Shown here piece by piece: positions 21,779-33,789 of a stretch of 64,000 nucleotides of DNA. The notes under the pieces were generated by a model. The model did no database searches. It saw only the letters and a list, made by a program, of their open reading frames with translations, and was not told the origin of the DNA. The DNA lies in NCBI GenBank assembly GCA_038373885.1, contig JAWZYV010013180.1:1-64000 (forward strand). Direction: 5' to 3'. Every line of letters begins with the position of its first letter. Position 1 is the first letter of the stretch. The stretch is from Cheiracanthium punctorium (Eukaryota; Arthropoda; Arachnida; Araneae; Cheiracanthiidae). Position numbers and translations under genes: made by a program.

Positions 21779-23149
21779 AACTGCATTTGTTGAAAATGAA
21801 AAACGAAGCATTCTTCGCAAAAAACAAAATGCTCAAATAACTATGAAAATTAAATTATCAAAATTCTTTAAAATATTTACTTTGAATACACATACCTGGC
21901 AGAGATAATCATTCCAAAGCATGGTTGTTTTATCAGCTAATACGTGTTGTCTTTCCCACCATTTACTTGAAGTTAACTTTTCAGAACAGCAATAATTAAA
22001 CCTAACAGCTTTTAAAACCGATATTCTAAAACCTAAACATCAAATTCCTGCACGTATATGTAAAGAAGTTCTACATTCTTTCGCATTAAATTTCTAAACC
22101 ATACTACGAAGTAAGTACATATTCATTTTATGTTTAACACAACATCTTGAAACTAGCAAAATGTTTTTTTCTTCTTGTACAAAATGAATAGATTGTTCTT
22201 CATCGTTTCGTAAATCGCATATACTTAACATAATTTAAAATGTTATGAAAATACAATATAGTTAAACAACATAAATTAAAAACACTTTGAATCCACCCCC
22301 AACACATTAGTCCATACGAACAAAAATAGCTGCGTTTAATGACATATTCGACGAAGGGTTACCTCAGTCGAACATTTTTCGGGCTTGGCGCGTTAGCACA
22401 TATTTGGAGCAATTCTTGGGAAATGAAAACTACTGTCCGTTTTAGTACGTAAGTACTGTTACCCGCTTAGCATTACACAAATGATGCAAGGAAAATGATA
22501 GGTAATTTACTAGACAGATTTTGCCAAAATATTTGAGAAAACTTCCCAAAAAGTATAAATATGTAAGTAGGTCATCCCACTGTTTCAGACTAGAATTGGC
22601 TTTTCTATCAAATGCTAGCTATTAAGAACATGCTGCTTTGCATAATTTTAATGCCAGAGGCACCGTTGTTTTGCCAAGCTGTATTTAATTTTTTTTTATG
22701 AATTCAGTATTGTTGTATGCTGTGGAGCAGTCAAGGGCTTGGCTGAAGTATTCTGATACTTTAGGAAATGGAACAATTTTATTTACTGTAAAGAAATTGT
22801 AGAGGAAGTTGCTCGAACTGATGACTAGTTATCAGCGCCAGCCTGTAAAAAAAAGCTAAAATCGCCGCGCCCCCCCCCCCTCCAATTTTTTTTTTTGTTT
22901 TTTTTTTTTTGTACAGAAGAAATAAGTTTTGTAGAAAGCATTTCTTGAAAAATAATAAAAAATAAAGATAAAAAGTAAAATAAATAAATAAAAACTAAAA
23001 AAAAATGGGAATAACCTTTATGATAACTTTTTCAAGTAATTGTTGAACTAGCATCTTTTTAAAATATTATAAAGAAAATTTTGACCGTGTTATGCAATTA
23101 CGACAATCATGAGACTAATCAATGCAGATTTTTATGAAAATAGCGAAAT
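20960..23149. other. AT-rich sequence with transposon ends
   Basis: No gene is visible. Two Tigger-type right ends are present: GACAGGTTTTACTGTA near 21251-21266 and GAGAGGTTCTACTGTA near 21655-21670. Neither has a clear partner. A (TA)n microsatellite lies at 21744-21773, and C10, T9 and T12 runs are near 22868-22911. The rest is unrecognised. Confidence 0.4.
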
Positions 23150-23644
23150 CAAGGCTGTTCAACATGAGGAGCGCAGGCTGCATGCGGCCCTCTAAATATA
23201 TACATTTATTTGTTTACCAGAAGAGGACAGCTCACGTCACTGAATGCGTCATTTAGAGCTACGTACATCCTTCCCGGAGTTTCCTGCTACAATTCTGATC
23301 CTCATCAGAAGGTGAGGGACTTCTGAATATTAGAACCCCACAGAAACTGCTAGTGACCGCTGAAAACCACGGATTTAATGTGCAAGTACACCACATGTAC
23401 ATGGTGGTGTTTAGCGCCTAGTATCGAACATGGAACCTTCCAGTTATGAGTCCAACGCCTTAATCGCTGGGCTACCACGGCCCTAAATACGTAAATTACC
23501 CTCAAACACGAAATATGAACAATTCTTACATTGATCTGCACAATTATTAGATATTTTAAACACGAAGTATTTAAAAATGCAGCCCTCCAAGCTGTATTTT
23601 TTTCTACAGCGGCCCTTTGTACAATTGCAGTTGGACAGCCCTGA
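23150..23644. mobile_element. hAT-type MITE holding a SINE
   Basis: It begins CAAGGCTGTTCAAC, ends GTTGGACAGCCCTG, and is flanked by AGCGAAAT/AGCTAAAT (23142-23149 and 23645-23652). It reads CATGCGGCCCTC and CAGCGGCCC near the ends. The middle is taken up by the SINE at 23200-23482. Confidence 0.75.
23200..23482 (-). mobile_element. tRNA-derived SINE
   Basis: On the minus strand the head reads GGCCGTGGTAGCCCAGCG (A-box region), then an anticodon-arm-like GGACTCATAACTGGAAGG and the B-box core GTTCGATAC (23421-23429). The body continues without coding content to an AT-rich tail TAAACAAATAAATGTATA. It is flanked by CTAAATAT/CTAAATAC. The anticodon arm resembles elongator tRNA-Met. The CCA end and acceptor stem of a real tRNA are absent. 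Confidence 0.7.
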
Positions 23645-24235
23645 GCTAAATAATTCTTTTTGTAAAGGCAGTATTTTCCAGCCTTTTACCTGAGGCGCAG
23701 AGAGGGAGGGGGAGCAGGAGAAAAATCCTTTGATTCCCCCATGTGAATGGGCCCCCTTTTGCTGTTTTATATATACACTTAATTGCATATTGTCACTTTT
23801 GTAAAAAAAGAAAAAATACAAATTAAGCCAAGAGAAGTTTCAAATACTGAGGACACATGCCATACAAAAATATTGCTAATGTACCAAATAGTTTCTCTAT
23901 GCTAGTGACAAAACCTTCTAAACGAAATGTAAATATTTTTTTAAAGCGAGGATATTTATGAGCAATTTAAAAGCATTACAGTCTAACAGTCTTATAATTG
24001 TAGGAATTATTTTTCGTATACTATTATTTTAAAATTTCTTCAATAAGTTTAATAATGAATAAATGATTGATGTAATTTAGAGATCGAAAGTATTTCTTGG
24101 TAGCACAGGGACCCTGAAGATTTTATCCCCAGGGTCCTGACTAAACTCTCGGCCTTTTACACTTTCACACCAGCCTGTGAAAGCGCGAAAAGTATTTCGT
24201 ACAGACCAGTATCAGCCAGAGAAAATGTTTATATA
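23645..24235. other. unrecognised AT-rich spacer
   Basis: It holds a GGTAGCACAGGGACCC segment near 24101 that resembles the CCCAGGTAGCAC terminus family, and otherwise no recognisable gene or element. Confidence 0.35.
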
Positions 24236-25200
24236 CAGTATAACCTCAATTAACCAAGGTTTTTGCAGACTGAATCAATAACAAAATGTGATTTGTTTTC
24301 TGAATAAGCCCTAAGAAACACATTACGAGAAATTAATGAACAGATCGATTTTGTAATTCGTTATCAAAAAGAGAAACACTTGAATAGCATTATTAAATAC
24401 TATATAGAGATATATAGTTTTATATAGGTAGTTTCATAAAGGTTTTATTGAATCTATTAAAGTAGCTTCAAGGAAAATGTAATATAAATATAGAAGTAAA
24501 TTAAAATTTTTTTGATTTCTTAAAAAAGAAACAAATTAGCGTTACAAACTAATTAAAGCTATTATTCTACATGCTTGTAATATTTTAACTTCAGAATTTG
24601 AATCCGAAGCAATGAAGTCTGATTTCTTTCTTTTTAATTATTTATTTTTTGTTCCTAAATGAGCTCTGAAACTGAAACCAAGGTTTAAGATAGGGCCACA
24701 TTTTTTGCATAATGCTAAAAGACTTATCAGAATGCTGAAATGAAATTAATGTGTTTCTCTTTTTTGCTAAAGCATTCAGAGAACATTTGGAGCTGAAATA
24801 TTGAAGAGAAACAGGGATAAAAGTAAAAATTTCCTGATATGGAATAGTTATAAAAAGTGTGGATATATATTGTGTGGATAATCTTTTATTTTCAATATTG
24901 ATGAATTCAAATATATAACATGTGCGTCTATGATTTTCAAGACCATTGCAAAAACAACACAGGAAAAAGAGATCGGACAATATCTCTCGGTGAGAAAAAT
25001 GGAATTATCTTTATAGCAATTTGATAAAGCTTTTCCCCTTATTTTACCTTTTTTGTGTAAAGAATTTTTCAACTCAGCTTGTCTGGAACAGATCACAATT
25101 TTTAGTTCAATGGCAGTAAAACAGTCTATGCGTCAAAAATCCCTCAACTTAGATTTGTGTTATTTTTTGAAAATGAGTCTTTCAATATTTAATTTAGCGC

Positions 25201-25292
25201 TAGGGACGGAGCCTAAAAGCTTGTCTCGTCTCGCAAAAAAGCTGTAAATCTCTGTCTCGTCTCGCAAAAAAGTCGTCTAGCGTCCATCCCTA
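25201..25292. mobile_element. 92-bp hAT-type micro-MITE
   Basis: The ends TAGGGACGGA and GTCCATCCCTA are flanked by TTTAGCGC/TTTAGCAC. The interior has a duplicated CTCGTCTCGCAAAAAA motif. Confidence 0.6.
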
Positions 25293-25533
25293 TTTAGCAC
25301 TGTTAAAAAGTTTCAATTTGCTGTTTAAAATGTACGACTAAGTAGTTGATTTCCTTCTTAAATATTTGAGCTGTGAAACATAATTTCTGATACATTTTTT
25401 ATTTTTTAGTTTAAAATTGTTCTATTGCTTTTTAATTAGCATATGCTAAATTCATGAGCACGGCGAATTATTATAGTTTCTACGAACCCAGATTTCTGAT
25501 ATCCAACGTGATAGCAGCTTTTATGTGCTCGGA

Positions 25534-25679
25534 CAGGGGCGTAGGAAAGGGGGGGATATCGGGATACATCCCCCCCCCCCCCCCGAAATTTTAGGATTAG
25601 TGATGAAATTCCGTCTATTTATACACAAATAAGTTCATATCCCCCCCCCCCCCGAAAAATTTTCCTGGCTACGCGCCTG
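25534..25679. mobile_element. hAT-type MITE, CAGGGGCGTA family (third site)
   Basis: It begins CAGGGGCGTAGGAAAGG, ends CTGGCTACGCGCCTG, and is flanked by TGCTCGGA/TGCTCGGG. The interior has two long C runs. It is nested in the Tigger-like element at 24236-25704. Confidence 0.8.
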
Positions 25680-26040
25680 TGCTCGGGTAATTGAGGTTTT
25701 ATTGTACACCACACACATTACATATAATAAGAATATTGTATCTTTGAGTGGATGCTACATTGATTCGTAAGTTTTATATATATATATATATAACTGCACC
25801 TAATCATGCATCTCGTTTTAAAAAATAAAAATATAATCACTATTTTAAAAAAATAAAGTGTTCAGAAAGAAGAAAATGTTTATTCCATACACTGTAAAAA
25901 ATAAAAATAAATTTACAAGAATTTACCGCTCATTTTTACGGGGAAATCTCGTTTTCGTATATGAAGGAGAAACCCTCGTAAATCTACATTTTGAATATGA
26001 AGAAGCCCTTTTCTTACTGAAATCGCGACTGCACCTTTAA

Positions 26041-26215
26041 ATTACGGTAGAGTCTCGCTAATCTATGACATCGTACCCAAATGTGACGTAGGACCGGAAA
26101 TTTCCCATCCTACTCCGACCGAACATGCCCACAATCGAATCGAAGCGAAGCGACTATGACTTGTTAATCGAGTCGAGTGCGAGTCATCAAAGCGCGCACG
26201 ATTAAGACGTGAAGT
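26041..26215. other. short spacer with a Tigger-like end
   Basis: Contains GGTAGAGTCTCGCTAATC near 26046, which resembles a Tigger terminus without a partner. No gene. Confidence 0.3.
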
Positions 26216-27466
26216 CATACCCTCCAACATTGGCCTTCACCTCATCAGTAGCACTTAAGCGATATCGCCGGGGGGGGGGAGTTAGGGGAGTCATAACCCC
26301 CCCATGAGGAATTTTTTGCCATACAAAATGTATATTCATCACCCCCTTATCACAAACACCTATACATAATATGAGTTGAAGTAGTCGTAACCTCCCGCTT
26401 TTTAGAGGTTTTCTCAACACAGGGTGTCTACCAAATTTCTGAAAGTCAATTTCCTGACTTTTGGGAGGTCCCGGGAAAAAAATTCCTGACCAATGCATTT
26501 TACTTAGGGAAATTGCACAATGCTTGTCTTTATATTTGCATATTTTGTACATCTTCTTGAAATCAATTTTGACTAAAGTATACAGGATTAAGCTTTCATC
26601 CATTGAGAAACAGAAGTAGTTGCACTTTCTGATAGAATTAACTAACTGTTCTTGGAAACACAGTCCTAAGATATAAGTTACCAAGTAAGCTAATTTGTCT
26701 TTTACCCTCACGTCACGATTGATGAGTCCCCCATTTTCCCCTCCTTATACAAACACATCGCTTGATGCTTTCGCGGTCCGAAAAATGCGTGCTGCTTTCG
26801 GTTTCCAGTCTGACAATTAGAGAGAAAGTGTAGAAAAAACAAAGACACGGAAAAAAAATGATTCTTTTGGTGAATTTTCCGGACCCATTATCCAATTTCC
26901 CGGTTTTTTCCAGACTTTCCGGACCCATTTTCCAATTTCCCGTCTTTTACCAGACTTTCAAGAGTGGTAACAGCCTGCACCTGCAACATCATTATTAGAG
27001 GTTTTTTTCAATATCAGTAGTACTATCACGTTTTAAAAAACGATCCATGTGAACAAAGAAAACAACGTGCGCTGCACTTTCCTTCCACAAAAGAGCTAAG
27101 CTTACATCCAAACACAGGACGGAGGAAGAAAGGGTGGCGGGAAATGCGAGAGGAGACGTTACGTAACAAGAGAAGGAGCAGCTAACGGCAACCCCCCCCC
27201 TCCCACGCACACCACACTTTCGCCGACACAAGTTCGCTCACGGCTGCCGGCGCCGAGGGAGAATGTTGAATTCCCTTCTTTCACGATCGGCGCCGACACA
27301 CAGGAGTGTTGACTCACAACAAAGCAGCTAGGCCGCATCTCCGTGCAGGCATAATGCCCTAAAAAAAGTAAACATTTGCTCAATTCCGTAGTGTTTTCGT
27401 ACCATCCGTAGCTCATGCTACTTATCCGTATAAACTACGGATAATCCGTAGCAGTTGGAGGGTATG
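26216..27466. mobile_element. 1.25 kb non-autonomous hAT element
   Basis: The TIRs CATACCCTCCAAC and GTTGGAGGGTATG are flanked by exact CGTGAAGT (26208-26215 and 27467-27474). It contains a fragment of the CAGGGGCGTA MITE family (about 26270-26392). It also holds a stretch from CAGGGTGTCTACC (26420) to about 26960 whose repeated TTTCCGGACCCATT/TTCCC motifs resemble the subterminal region of the hAT element at 38302-43164. No transposase is seen. Confidence 0.8.
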
Positions 27467-27474
27467 CGTGAAGT

Positions 27475-27618
27475 GAAAAACAACATGACTTGGATTTAAT
27501 TTTGTTTGATTTGATGCAAGACGAGCCAAAAAGGTATAATCGGATTGTAATGAGGTAAGTGACTTGTTTCATTATTTCAGTGTTCACCCCCTGTCTTTCA
27601 GTGAACGTCCATTGTTCT
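27475..27618. other. short spacer between hAT elements
   Basis: No feature is visible beyond the flanking target duplications. Confidence 0.3.
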
Positions 27619-27949
27619 CAAGCCCGGACTGGGTAAGTCGGCGATCGCCGAGGGCCCCAGCGAGGCCTCCCGTAAATGGATATACTACTTTATTATTAAA
27701 GTAATTTGATATACATCAGAGTAATGTACCAAAGTAGTTCGATTATTTATTTCTTTGTAATCCTACCCTTTAACACAGGACTTTGCAAAGGACCCCAGAC
27801 ATCACGTGAGGGATCCCCCCCCAATAGCTTTAAAATAGTTAAATATGGTTTTTAGCAAGTAAACCTAATTTTCAAATATTACATATCCTAATATTCTATT
27901 CCCCATAAATTCACCAGTAAGGACCCCTTTTCAAGCCAGTCCGGGCCTG
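27619..27949. mobile_element. hAT-type MITE, CAAGCCCGGACTGG family
   Basis: The TIRs CAAGCCCGGACTGG and CCAGTCCGGGCCTG are flanked by exact ATTGTTCT (27611-27618 and 27950-27957). It is 331 bp and non-coding. Confidence 0.85.
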
Positions 27950-27957
27950 ATTGTTCT

Positions 27958-28335
27958 TAAAATACCGAATCTCAACCAAAAGTAATCTGTTGCGCCCGGT
28001 GCGAGTTTAACCTTACTAACCCCCCCCCCCCCACAAAAAAATTCATCTATAAGCTATTTGTGTTTTTTCGGCGTGCGGCTTTGCGCCCTGTATCGAATAA
28101 ACACTGCCTTACGCTATTATTACGGCAAAAAGTCAACTACGAGTAATTGACAAGCTCAGGAAATGCCGAGTTCTTTTAAAATAAGTCTCAATGTTATAAA
28201 TATCAAAAATAATACATGAATAGAAGGCATCAAGAGGTTATGACACAACAATCAAAGCTTAAAACAGACAATTTGCTGAAGCACGCTCATTGAGTAATCA
28301 ACAGCTGGCCGTCAGCGAAAAAAATTGTTTACTTT
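27958..28335. other. unrecognised spacer with C-run
   Basis: A C12 run lies at about 28021. No gene or repeat was recognised. Confidence 0.3.
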
Positions 28336-29032
28336 TGTTAGGAAAATTAACCGTAAACCTTACCTTAAAGGTTCAATGACATGTAATTGTGATTTTCTTT
28401 ATTATAACAGAACACTATACAACTTAACTTTAATTATTTGCCTTAAATCTAAAGGCACTTATAGCTTTTATTTTTCTTTCTTAAAGTTCGTACTTAACAC
28501 TATTTTTAATATTGACCCTTCAAACAAGCACCTAAGTGCTAGCAAAACGTTTTGCATAATGTGTTTCTGTGTTTGGCCGCTAGAGGCGCTGCATTCCCGG
28601 CGACCTGCTGCGGAGCTATTTCCCTTTTTTCTTTTCACGTCACAGGTCTGCAGTAATTAGTGACGTCGTTGCCTGGCTGACAGTATAAAAGTTCGCCGTT
28701 ATCGAGAGAGGAGAGGCGAACAGATTGGGTGATGAGATAAGATGTGTGTGGAAGGAAGCTCGGAACTGAAACAAGTGATTAACCTGGAGCCTCCCCGCAG
28801 CCGTTTCCAATAAAGCCTTTTTTGATCTCGCCCCTGCAAATTATTTCAAGTCGATCTGGCACCATAGGCTGGTTTATAACCTGGAACGTCCAACGACACA
28901 TGGATACTGTATTACATCAAATATCTGTTTTTCCTGTTCATCCTCATCTGTATAAAAGCTTCACATCTCATTACTTAAAATAAAAGAAGTATCAAGGTAA
29001 ACATTCTTTTGTCATCCTTTACCTGGCAAGCC
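28336..29032 (+). mobile_element. Gypsy-type LTR, copy 2
   Basis: This is the longer copy of the LTR at 19424-20029 (697 bp), with TATAAAA at 28684-28690 and AATAAAGCC near 28809. Both copies start at TGTTAGG and stop matching right after TGGCAAGCC. They are too far apart, and too interleaved with other elements, to be proven partners. No 5-bp target duplication is visible at either one. Confidence 0.65.
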
Positions 29033-30078
29033 TTCTCAGCGGCGCGCTCTTTCGACAACATGTGCTATACTGCCCGAACTTTTTGCGAATGCAAGAAGTT
29101 TTTTACAAGTTTGTAAAGCCCTATCAGGCATTAAAGCGTTATTCTTTTTCTCTTTGTATTTTAATTTGACAATGTTAAGATAATAAGAGTACTATAATCG
29201 TCGGCTCAAGTGAGCACTTACTTTTTCAAAAAGAATACTTCAATTTGTAACAGTAAATGATAATGTAAGTTCTGTTTTTACTTACTTTGTGGCTTTTTCC
29301 CGGGCTTTTTGTGGCTAACTGGATGAATGACTTTTCAAGTATCAAGATTGCAATAAAACCTGTTTTTATCTTATTGAAAATATTTTTAATCATTTTACAA
29401 CTTTTACACTGTCTTTTACATTGAGCAAGTCTTTTAAAAACTGCTTCCATTGTGTGTGAAGTCTTCTAAAAAGTTTTAGTTAGTTAGCACTGACAGACTT
29501 AGTGAAATTTGTTGAGAGATAATTTTATTCTGCCTTTCCTCACTTGCCTGTTCAGTACTGACTTACAAAGTTATTTATTTATTTCTATAAATTTGCCTTT
29601 GTGAATATAAAAATTGATATATTTTATATGAAATCGGACACTGATTATTTGAAAATGGAAATCGGAAGCTTCCTAAAATATTGGTAAATACTTTAAAACA
29701 TTATATGAGAAAGGGGAAAAAAAGAGATATTTTTACCGTTTATCCACCCCCTCCACAATGTTTCTTTTTTTTACCGGGGGGGGGGGGAAGGGAGGGAGGG
29801 ATCGTGACTGTGGCATTTCTTCCATAAATTATGGTAGTCAGTGTGCGAGCGTGGAAACATAACGTATGGCGAGTTGGCGCTTTTTTTTTTTTTTTTAAGG
29901 CAGTTTGTAATGAGCAGAATAGCAGTTTTTTTCTTTTAGCGCAGAATCGTACGATAAAGCGCTTTTGTAGCAGCATAGCGCAGGTTTTAAGTTTTGGCAC
30001 GGTATGGCGCAGAATTCCCACCCCTGCAATAATAATCTTGGCCTATATGTAAATAACGTTGATGATGATGAAGGGAGG
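29033..30078. other. AT-rich spacer, no gene recognised
   Basis: A G12 run lies near 29776 and T15 near 29881. The end ATTCCCACCCCTG near 30014-30026 resembles a hAT right terminus (CAGGGGTGGGAAT inverted) without a visible left partner. Confidence 0.35.
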
Positions 30079-30991
30079 CAGGCCCGTAGTGATTTCCTAT
30101 TCAGGGGGGGCACCCTCTTTTTTCAGGAGGGGCACCCCACCTTTAAGTGGGGGTGGCATTTATATATATATATATATATATTAATGATAACTTTTTTATC
30201 TATATTTCAATATTAAATATTAGCATAAGTTTATAATTCAATAGATTCTTAAAAGTTAAAAAGTCCTAACGGCTTCCAAGACGTAAAAGCTCGTCGGCTT
30301 AAAAGGATAAGTTTAAGGTTGTCAAAGTTCATTGTGGAAGATGAGAACACACAAAATAAACATGACTGTAAATAGTGTATCTTACAGAAAAAACTTATGA
30401 ACACAAATTCTTTAAAAATTCATCGAAAGATATCATGGGGAAAAAATTTAATTTCAAAAGGGATTTTAATGAAAGGTGAGGCAGAAAGAAAATTGTAGGC
30501 TAAACATACGTGAATGGAATATTTACCTTTAATATTGATTATATCATAAAACAATTAACTGTAATTTTTCCAACTCTCAAAATTAAACATAAAACATTTC
30601 AAATTTGCACTATTATAGCAATACTAACGACAACTTTAAGCAATATAGAAAACAAATAATAAATTTATGTGACAAACTATAGTCTTCATAAATTATGCTT
30701 TGGTTTGGTCACTTTTAAATACTTTGGTCATCTCATTTAGGTTTTGATTACTATAAATGTGACAAAGAGCTAAATGTGATAATGATATTTAAGTCTTTTT
30801 TAGATAACAGCTTAATTTCTATAAATGAATTAGAAATAAATTTCTATAAATAAAGTAGAATTAAAATAATATTTTAATTACACTAAATGTGACAAACCTG
30901 TGAGAAATTGCATGACTTAGGAGCGGTGACTTTAATTGGTTAACTGCTGTTTCAAATTATAATATCAAGTGCCAGTATTTTTTTAAATATA

Positions 30992-32532
30992 CAGTCAACT
31001 CCCGCTAATCCGCGACTTTATAATCCGCGAACGCCTGTAATCCGCAATGTATTTCAAATGTAAACAAACCAGTTTGTTTACATTTTGAGCGGCATTTGAC
31101 TGGCAATATTACTGTTATAGAAGTTATTTGATTGGCTGAATGTTATAAAGACATTTATTAATGCTTTTCCACAGGTATTTGAAGTAAATAATTTCATATA
31201 TTTGAGCATATTATCATGTACTTAAAAGTACAGAAACTTATATCCTAAGTTGCATGTGTTCAGTGGATGGATGTGAATAACGAACTCCGAAGCAATGCAC
31301 CATCCAATCACATCGTTTCACTCTTTCCAGAGACGATCCTAAAGATTGACGCAATTAAAATTGGGTGAAAATGTGTTTAACTTTAAACGCAAACCGCAAT
31401 TTGGCAGGCTACACAGCAGTTGCGCAATTTTCCGATTTCCCCCCCCCCCCCACCTCACCCTTTTGATCTTCTGTCTAGCGATTTATTATGCTACAAAACT
31501 TTCTCCACATTACTGTAGTTCTGTAGGAAGAAAAAAAGAAAAGCATAAACAGACCACATGGCCTTTCTCTTTGTTTACATTTAACTGCGGGAGGAGCACC
31601 TGCAGAAATAATGAATCATCAGCGCTTGAAATGTAATGCATGTGTGTGTGTGTGTGAAGAGGATAACATTCTTTTCCTCTTTAAAGCTTATATAATAGCA
31701 TAGAATATTTTTACATGACGAGAAAGGGAAAATTACCTGGCAAGGTCTAAAATTAATGTAATACTGAGATATCAAATATACAAATGATGCACCGTATGCG
31801 CCCCCCCCCCCCCTGCTGTTCGCGAGCGACCAGTGAAATTCCTCCATTTCTGGTTGAGCTTGTTTATTTTATAATATATAGATTTAGTTAAAAATGGTCT
31901 TTCAGAGAAATTAAAAACAACAACAACTGCCCTTTAAAAAAAAAAAAAAAAAATTGTTTGTTTAAAAATTTCCGGATTTGGGGTCTCCCTACTGTACTAT
32001 TACTTTTGAAGAAGGGTTAGCTCTGGGAGACAAGTCTTTAAACATTTTGCAAAAGCAATCATTTGTCAGTGACCGAGAGTTACTGACAATTAGAAGGCTT
32101 GAGGACAAAATTTCTGAAGAAAAATTAAAATCTCTTAAACAAATTACAATCACTGTAATGTTTGAAAAAATGAAAAATAAATAAAAACTTAGAGGGAATT
32201 TATTCTTTAATTTTGTATTAGTAATTGTATTTAATATTAAAAATAGTGTTTTGGTTCAGCAGCATATTTTCTTTCATCAGTCCTTTAGTAAATTCTTTGT
32301 AAATTTAATTGTATTATTTATTGTATTTATATTCACATTTAATTGTGTTTTTATTCAACAGCATATGCATTTTCTTTCATCAGCTCCTATTTGTTTACAG
32401 TAAATTGACTATATTTTAAAGGGAAATTCTAAATATAAAAATGTAAACAAAGAAAATGACCTATAATCCGCAAAATCCTGTAATCCGCACAACCCTTGGT
32501 CCCAGTGAGTGCGGATTAGAGGGAGTTGACTG
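30992..32532 (+). mobile_element. Tigger/pogo element
   Basis: The TIRs CAGTCAACTCCCGCTAATCC and GGATTAGAGGGAGTTGACTG are flanked by TA on both sides (30990-30991 and 32533-32534). Subterminal TAATCCGC repeats occur at both ends. It is 1541 bp, with a short transposase C-terminal remnant at 31978-32184. Most of the transposase is gone, so it is non-autonomous. Confidence 0.85.
31978..32184 (+). pseudogene. Tigger transposase C-terminal remnant
   Basis: A 68-codon frame within the Tigger element ends in an alternating basic/hydrophobic tail (ISEEKLKSLKQITITVMFEK) like the last 40 residues of pogo/Tigger transposases, after the catalytic domain. No DDE residues are present. The upstream reading frame is lost. 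The identification rests on position inside the TIR pair and on a loose motif match. Confidence 0.4.
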
Positions 32533-32589
32533 TATCACATTTTTAAATATATTACATACATCAAAACAATTGCAGTCGTCTACTTTTAA

Positions 32590-33746
32590 TCTTATTGAAT
32601 TTCCACAAAAATTTTTGTATATCGATATTCTTGGTTCTATTTCTTTCAAACGCAAGGAAAATCAAGTTTGCTAATCGCTGGTGTGTCATTGATAATCCTT
32701 GTACACGATCTATTCAGCTAAAGACAGAAAATGTCGATTCACATACAGCGGTGCTGCATCCAAACGTACGCGAAGTTTCTAATAATTTGTATGTATCTTC
32801 AAATGCAACTTTTTGCTCAAAGATTTTTTGAAAAATGTTGCAGTTTTCAACCTTCTCCAAAAAAGGTTTAACAACTATCGATTCTTCTTTAGAGGGCAAT
32901 ACAATTCCTGAGGAAGACAAGTAGTGAATATTGTCAAAATCTAATTCTTCTGCAGCTGAAATGGCTTTTAACGAAATTTTATTTTCACTGAATCGCCTCG
33001 TCAGTTCAGTTAAGATTACGTCAATAGTCTCAAAGAAAATTTATTTCAATGAATCATTATATTGGTTGGTTCCCATTGTGACAAAATCTGAGATGAACTG
33101 GGTATTCTTTGTCTTAACTTGCTGTCCCGGTTCCGATTCATTTGCGATGCCAAACTCTCCTGCAGTATTAAAGTGACTAATTTCTCCATAATTTTCGTCA
33201 TTTTGCATATTTTTAATGGATTTTGTTACAGCTTCTGTTATTTTCGAGGAATCATTAAGACTAGTTTTACATGTCTGTAATTGTTTATCAGTTGGTTCCA
33301 ACGTTTTTCATATTTTTCGCATGTAAGCTACGCAAAATTGAAACTTGTGCTTGGTGCTAACAAAGTAAACCAGTAGCTTCTGTTACATCAGCACCATCAT
33401 AGTCTCTGCTAGAAGCAATGAATTTTAAAACAATTGCTCTGTAATTACTATAAATTATATTTGTGACATGCAAGTGTCCACTCCAACGTTGTTCCAGGTG
33501 ACGGCTCAATACATGACCTTCGTAGTTTTTTGCTATACAGCCTCATTTAAGAAACACGCATTGCATGGAACACTGATAAAAAAAACTGCTTAATGACCAG
33601 ACCGTCATGTATTGCTTTCACTATAACTAAATGAAGACGATTTCAGCAATGAACATAAGGTATAGATTGGTTCAGCTCTTGTATTATCGCTTGAAGTCCA
33701 CCTCATTTTCTACTCATCACCGAAGCTCCATCATAACATTGACTAA
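32590..33746 (-). pseudogene. hAT (DUF4371/ZMYM-like) transposase, C-terminal part
   Basis: The minus strand, in several frames, carries the middle and C-terminal landmarks of ZMYM1/DUF4371-type hAT transposases. SQCYDGASVMS is right at the insertion border (about 33740-33710), then LQAIIQELNQ, then an HLEQRWSGH motif (about 33500) and EATGLL (about 33365). Last comes the hAT dimerisation domain, with TAVCESTFSVFS near 32715 and LSMTHQRLANLIFLAFER near 32665-32690. Stops and frame changes separate these pieces. The N-terminal part is at 52995-53415 and beyond, on the same strand. Confidence 0.7.
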
Positions 33747-33789
33747 TAGTCCAGGCAAATTAGACCAAAAAAAAGCAAATGGGGGAAAA

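Larger units (their letters stand above)
24236..25704. mobile_element. degenerate Tigger-like element
   Basis: The TIR CAGTATAACCTCAATTAACC at the left pairs with GGTAATTGAGGTTTTATTG at the right, and TA is present on both outer sides. It is about 1.47 kb including two nested MITEs (25201-25292 and 25534-25679). No transposase reading frame survives that I can recognise. Confidence 0.6.

Noticed and set aside
23411..23482. A real tRNA gene on the minus strand
   Set aside because: The A box and acceptor stem are degenerate and the segment continues into a SINE body with an AT-rich tail.
29740..30216. Several 70-95 codon frames near 29.7-30.2 kb
   Set aside because: They cross homopolymers and microsatellites and overlap one another on both strands with no family match.
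31346..31636. 96-codon frame inside the Tigger element
   Set aside because: No similarity to transposase. It crosses a C-homopolymer and lies in a non-coding part of the element.
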